Source: DTSX01 sp964008355
GTDB lineage: Bacteria; Pseudomonadota; Gammaproteobacteria; Steroidobacterales; UBA11654
Length of the DNA: 9,547 bases
Direction: 5' to 3'
Assembly (NCBI GenBank): GCA_964008355.1
Contig: CAXGBD010000046.1
Span: 1-9,547 of the forward strand
How positions within the stretch are numbered: the stretch's first letter is position 1; each line of letters begins with the position of its first letter. This document shows positions 6,506 to 9,547 of the stretch, one piece after another. The position numbers were made by a program, and so were the translations under genes. The notes under the pieces are model-generated. The model worked only from the letters and a program-made list of their open reading frames with translations. It was not told the DNA's origin and made no database searches.

Positions 6506-7342
6506 ATGATCAAGCGCAGACACTGTTGGATTCTCTCAGGTACCCTGTTTGTATCAATGATGTATTCACCATTTGCCCAGACAGCTCTCTTGGTCAGCGA
6601 GCGAGAGATCGAAATCGAATCGGCAAAACAATGGGAGCAAATGATTAACTCTGTGCCAATATCAAGAGATCTAGGAAAGAGAACTTTAGTCCGTTGCGTT
6701 TCAAGAAGAATTATTAAGCTCATCGATGAACCCTATGCCAGTCTAGACTGGGAAATAGAAGTATTTGAAGACCCAGATGCCAATGCCGTCGTCTTATCAG
6801 CAGGTAAGATAGGAGTCAACACAGGCCTTTTTGAGGTTGCAAGCAACCAGAATGAATTGGCTGCTGTCATCGGTCATGAAATAGCCCATGTAACGAACAA
6901 ACACATTTATGAGAGAGCCAAAAGATCAAAGCGGACTCAGATAGGAGGTCTAATCGGTTCTGCAGTGGTGGCCAGTAAAATTGCTAGCCAACCCATCTAT
7001 ACACAATCTGATCTCTACGAGACTCAGAATAAAATTAATGCTATCAATACAATGTCACAGGTTTTAGAAACCTACGGTCTGAATCTCCCTTATGCCAGGG
7101 AACAGGAATCTGATGCTGATAAGACAGGCATCATTTTGATGGCTCAGGCAGGATTTAATCCAATTGCCACGATGACTCTATGGAAAAAAATGAAACAGCA
7201 AGATAAAGAAAAAAGGGTACCTGAATTTGCAAGCACACATCCTTCATCGTCCAATAGAATCAATGGTCTTGCTAGCCAACTTTCTGATGCCCTGGCGGTC
7301 TATAACAAAGTTGAGAAAAAACCCAATTGTGGTTATAGATAA
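6506..7342 (+). CDS. Exported M48-family zinc metalloprotease (LoiP/Oma1-like)
   Basis: A 278-residue protein with an N-terminal signal (MIKRRHCWILSG, hydrophobic to about 20, cleavage near PFAQT) and a single M48 peptidase domain. The zinc motif HEIAH lies at 124-128 (AAVIGHEIAHVTNKH), and EQESDADKTG (199-208) supplies the third ligand E201. VLSAGKIGVNTGLFE (96-110) and the STHPSSSNRI substrate-cleft block (243-252) are also present. Related periplasmic enzymes such as LoiP and BepA degrade misfolded envelope or outer-membrane proteins; the same role is inferred. There is no lipobox (C7 lies in the n-region), so it is probably soluble in the periplasm or held by its uncleaved signal. The start lies 2 bp after the lipA stop with no clear ribosome site, implying translational coupling. 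It lacks the C-terminal TPR domain of BepA. Confidence 0.93.
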   Translation: MIKRRHCWILSGTLFVSMMYSPFAQTALLVSEREIEIESAKQWEQMINSVPISRDLGKRTLVRCVSRRIIKLIDEPYASLDWEIEVFEDPDANAVVLSAGKIGVNTGLFEVASNQNELAAVIGHEIAHVTNKHIYERAKRSKRTQIGGLIGSAVVASKIASQPIYTQSDLYETQNKINAINTMSQVLETYGLNLPYAREQESDADKTGIILMAQAGFNPIATMTLWKKMKQQDKEKRVPEFASTHPSSSNRINGLASQLSDALAVYNKVEKKPNCGYR

Positions 7343-8043
7343 TGGTTATTCCACTAGGAGATGAAAATCCGACGCATTCAAAACCGATCGTCAGCATTGC
7401 AATCCTGATTATTTGTTGTCTTGTTTTCCTATGGCAATTTAGTTTAGGGTCAGATGGTGGTAAAGCAATTTATGCACTAGGGGTTATTCCAGCAAGCCTT
7501 ATTCAGGGGATAGAGCTACCTGCAGAGATACAATGGGTGAGTCCAGGTATGACCTTGATCACCTCCATGTTTTTGCATGGCGGGTTTATGCACTTAGGTG
7601 GAAATATGCTCTATCTCTGGATTTTTGGTGATAACGTTGAAGATATATTAGGCAAGTTCCCATTCATCCTGTTTTATTTAGTTTGTGGTATTGTCGCAGC
7701 TCTGACGCAAGCGCTGCCAGAACCAGGCTCACAAATACCTATGATTGGTGCCAGCGGTGCTATTTCAGGTATATTGGGAGCATATGTTGTGTTCTTTCCA
7801 AAACATAAAGTTAAAGTGGCAATCCCGTTCGGATTTTTTATCCAAATACTTCGTTTGCCTGCTTATGTAGTATTGTTGTTTTGGTTTGTTCTACAATTGT
7901 TCAATAGTGCCAGCGCTGGAGCAAGTGGCGGTGTGGCTTTCCGTGCACACATTGGCGGTTTTGTAGCTGGTTTAGTTCTTGGGCCTGTATTTGCGGTTGT
8001 GACCAGGAGGACAAGGGAAAAATTGAAAGGAGAGAATGAATAA
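7342..8043 (+). CDS. Rhomboid family intramembrane serine protease
   Basis: A 233-residue polytopic membrane protein with the rhomboid core of six membrane helices. The catalytic Ser is in GASGAISG (S138, helix 4) and the catalytic His in AHIGGFVAG (H203, helix 6). The L1/helix-2 block MFLHGGFMHLGGNMLYLWIFG (split around 76-96) holds the conserved H79, H84 and N88 that stabilise the oxyanion. Rhomboids cleave transmembrane helices of other proteins inside the bilayer; bacterial substrates are mostly unknown. The ATG overlaps the M48 stop by one base (TAATG at 7340-7344), so translation is probably re-initiated from the upstream gene. The short basic tail (TRRTREKLKGENE) is cytoplasmic by the positive-inside rule. 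The basic features are intact, so I expect an active enzyme. Confidence 0.95.
   Translation: MVIPLGDENPTHSKPIVSIAILIICCLVFLWQFSLGSDGGKAIYALGVIPASLIQGIELPAEIQWVSPGMTLITSMFLHGGFMHLGGNMLYLWIFGDNVEDILGKFPFILFYLVCGIVAALTQALPEPGSQIPMIGASGAISGILGAYVVFFPKHKVKVAIPFGFFIQILRLPAYVVLLFWFVLQLFNSASAGASGGVAFRAHIGGFVAGLVLGPVFAVVTRRTREKLKGENE
8028..8033 (+). promoter_or_regulatory. Ribosome binding site of the exported methyltransferase-like gene
   Basis: AGGAGA lies 9 nt before the ATG at 8043, inside the last codons of the rhomboid gene. Unlike the preceding two junctions, this gene has its own good initiation site, so it may be translated more than the proteases before it. Confidence 0.5.
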
Positions 8044-8861
8044 TGAAAAAAATAGTATTGAATAATTTAATCATCGTGGGGTTACTGTTTGGAATAGTTT
8101 TCGCAGACCTAACTGTTGCCCATTCACTGGAAAGTATTATCGCTGGTGAGCATCGATCGGATACCAATAAAGCTAGAGACGCATACAGGCATCCTCAACA
8201 AACCTTGGAATTTTTTGGCTTAGAGGAAGATATGACTGTAGTTGAAATATGGCCCTCTGGAGGTTGGTATGCTGAGGTTATTGCCCCATATCTGAATGAA
8301 TCGGGACAATATATCTCTGCAGGATATGATCCTAATGACGAAAATTCTTATTTTCGAACAAATGTAGCTAAGTTTTTGAATCGATTAAGTCTAGATCCAG
8401 ATCTTTTTAGCAATGTGCAGCACACTGTTCTTAAACTGCCCGACCGAATCGAAATTGCAGAACCCAACTCAGCTGATATGGTGCTGACTTTCAGGAATAT
8501 CCATAATTGGATGTCTCGTGGACAGGCAGAAGCTGTGTTTGAAGGGTCTTTCAAAGCACTTAAACCCGGAGGTGTGTTAGGCGTGGTTGAACACAGAGGT
8601 GACTCCTCTATACCTCAAGATCCAGAGGCTAAATCAGGGTATGTCAATCAAGATTACGCCATTGCTTTGGCAGAGAAAGTTGGTTTTGTCTTTGTAGCAT
8701 CTTCTGAGATCAATGCGAATCCCAAAGATACCAAGAATCATCGAGAAGGCGTTTGGACACTCCCCCCCACCTATAGCAGCCTCAATGATCATGAGAAGGA
8801 GAGATATTCCGAGATTGGGGAAAGTGACCGATTTACCTTAAAATTCCATAAACCAGAATAA
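8043..8861 (+). CDS. Exported class I SAM-methyltransferase-like protein (COG4798 type)
   Basis: A 272-residue protein with a signal peptide (MKKIVLNN, hydrophobic 9-20, cleavage near TVAHS) and a Rossmann methyltransferase-like fold. The nucleotide-binding motif I is VVEIWPSGGWY (66-76), followed by APYL (81-84), the acidic LTFRNIHNW (148-156), LKPGGVLGVVEHR (173-185), VWTLPPT (237-243) and a terminal RFTLKFHKP. These blocks match a family of predicted exported methyltransferases in proteobacteria. The family consensus in motif I is PGGGW/Y; here a Ser replaces the first Gly. The start ATG overlaps the rhomboid stop by one base (TAATG, 8041-8045) and has AGGAGA (8028-8033) 9 nt upstream, the best ribosome site in the operon. 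Methyltransfer in the periplasm would need exported SAM, so it may bind another ligand, act before export, or be inactive. The substrate is unknown. Confidence 0.85.
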   Translation: MKKIVLNNLIIVGLLFGIVFADLTVAHSLESIIAGEHRSDTNKARDAYRHPQQTLEFFGLEEDMTVVEIWPSGGWYAEVIAPYLNESGQYISAGYDPNDENSYFRTNVAKFLNRLSLDPDLFSNVQHTVLKLPDRIEIAEPNSADMVLTFRNIHNWMSRGQAEAVFEGSFKALKPGGVLGVVEHRGDSSIPQDPEAKSGYVNQDYAIALAEKVGFVFVASSEINANPKDTKNHREGVWTLPPTYSSLNDHEKERYSEIGESDRFTLKFHKPE

Positions 8862-8876
8862 GCCGAAGATCATTCA

Positions 8877-9547
8877 ATGATTCGTATTCTAGTAGTAGTA
8901 TGCTGCCTATTATCCATAGGTCTTGGAGCACAACAAGAATCCACTGTGATTATAATTTCCATGGATGGCGTTTCCCATGACATAGAGGATAATGCTTCAT
9001 TGACAGCATTCAAGCGCATGGAACAATTAGGGATCAAGGCAGATCACCTGATTCCTGTCTATCCATCAACAACCTACCCAGGCCATGTTTCTTTGGCAAC
9101 TGGGGTTTATCCAAATCGCCATGGAATCCTGCATAATTCTTTTATTGATGCCCAAAAAGGATTTTTCAACTACGATGCCGATGCCAACTGGATTGAAACT
9201 CCACCCATTTGGGTTTTGGCAGAACAACATAGCATCACTACGGCTGTTTTTTTCTGGGTTGGATCCGAAACTGATTGGCACGGTATAGGTGCTTCTTATC
9301 GAAAAGCACCTTTTGATCCCAATATCACAGAGGAAGAAAAAATTGATCAAATTCTACAATGGCTTGACATGGATGATGACCAGCGACCCAGGTTAATTAT
9401 GAGTTATTGGGATGGGACCGATGACCTAGGACACATTGATGGTCCAGAAAGCCCAAGAGTTTCTCAACAGCTGCTGAGACAGAATAATCTTTTGCAGAAT
9501 TTAATCACTGCCATTGATGTAAGAGAAGCTTGGGATTATGTGACACT
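8877..9547 (+). CDS. Nucleotide pyrophosphatase/phosphodiesterase (alkaline phosphatase superfamily), 3'-truncated
   Basis: An open frame starts at ATG 8877 and runs off the window end without a stop, giving 223 residues, about half of a typical 400-plus residue family member. A signal peptide (MIRILVVVCC hydrophobic to about 16, cleavage near LGAQQ) is followed by the catalytic metal site: IIISMDG (D30), YPSTTYPGHVSLATGVYP with probable nucleophile T66 (62-79), RHGI (81-84), and DDLGHIDGP (182-190), where D182 and H186 would bind the second zinc. This is the ENPP-like family that cleaves nucleotide or lipid phosphodiesters outside the cytoplasm; specificity cannot be read from the visible half. 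In many ENPPs the motif is PNH; here it is PGH. GAAG (8865-8868) lies 8 nt before the ATG, and the gap from the previous stop is 15 bp, so it probably belongs to the lipA operon. Confidence 0.88.
   Translation, partial: MIRILVVVCCLLSIGLGAQQESTVIIISMDGVSHDIEDNASLTAFKRMEQLGIKADHLIPVYPSTTYPGHVSLATGVYPNRHGILHNSFIDAQKGFFNYDADANWIETPPIWVLAEQHSITTAVFFWVGSETDWHGIGASYRKAPFDPNITEEEKIDQILQWLDMDDDQRPRLIMSYWDGTDDLGHIDGPESPRVSQQLLRQNNLLQNLITAIDVREAWDYVT

Noticed and set aside
6506..6570. M48 protease as a lipoprotein
   Set aside because: The only early Cys (C7) lies in the basic n-region before the hydrophobic core, not in a lipobox after it.
8762..8768. Run of seven C as a possible phase-variation tract in the methyltransferase-like gene
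   Set aside because: It encodes the conserved LPP of the VWTLPPT motif, is short for slip-strand switching, and the frame is intact on both sides.
9066..9350. Minus-strand frame of 94 codons and a plus-strand frame of 67 codons near the window end
   Set aside because: The frame from 8877 encodes the phosphodiesterase catalytic motifs across the same bases, so these are shadows.

Overview
The window looks like ordinary chromosomal DNA from an AT-leaning, Gram-negative proteobacterium. A TonB-dependent outer-membrane receptor and many exported proteins point to a Gram-negative envelope. The lipoyl synthase aligns well with the E. coli type, including its N-terminal extension. Together with the methyltransferase, M48 and Q/S-rich envelope protein types, this fits a marine-type gammaproteobacterium (something Marinicella-like is a guess from gene style only). 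I saw no tRNA, rRNA, CRISPR array, transposase, phage gene or attachment site.

Layout. Positions 1-534 (+) hold the 3' part of a Sel1-repeat gene cut by the window edge. It converges on a long TonB-dependent receptor gene (586-3273, -), and a strong hairpin with a U8 tail in between (533-563) terminates the receptor transcript. A roughly 335-bp AT-rich divergent spacer (3274-3608) contains candidate promoter and operator dyads. After it come two + genes: a secreted protein with a CYDRLA motif and a low-complexity linker (3609-4241), and a YugP-type membrane zinc peptidase (4273-4965). The peptidase gene overlaps by 4 bp, tail to tail, with an exported DUF192 protein gene (4962-5450, -). A 72-bp divergent spacer then leads into a tight + run from 5523 to the window end: lipA, an exported M48 metalloprotease, a rhomboid protease, an exported methyltransferase-fold protein (COG4798 type) and a truncated nucleotide pyrophosphatase/phosphodiesterase of the alkaline phosphatase superfamily.

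How the genes may work together. The five-gene run has junctions of 2 bp, a 1-bp TAATG overlap, another 1-bp TAATG overlap, and 15 bp, so it is very likely one translationally coupled operon led by lipA. Apart from lipA (lipoyl cofactor synthesis in the cytoplasm), its products act in or across the inner membrane or in the periplasm. Three membrane or envelope proteases of unrelated families (YugP-type, M48, rhomboid) lie within about 4 kb, which suggests envelope protein quality control, but no shared substrate can be read from sequence.

I did not find a clearly new biological system. The points most worth a second look are the lipA-headed envelope operon, the signal-peptide-bearing SAM-methyltransferase-like protein with an altered glycine motif, the unassigned CYDRLA protein, and the dyad cluster in the divergent spacer.
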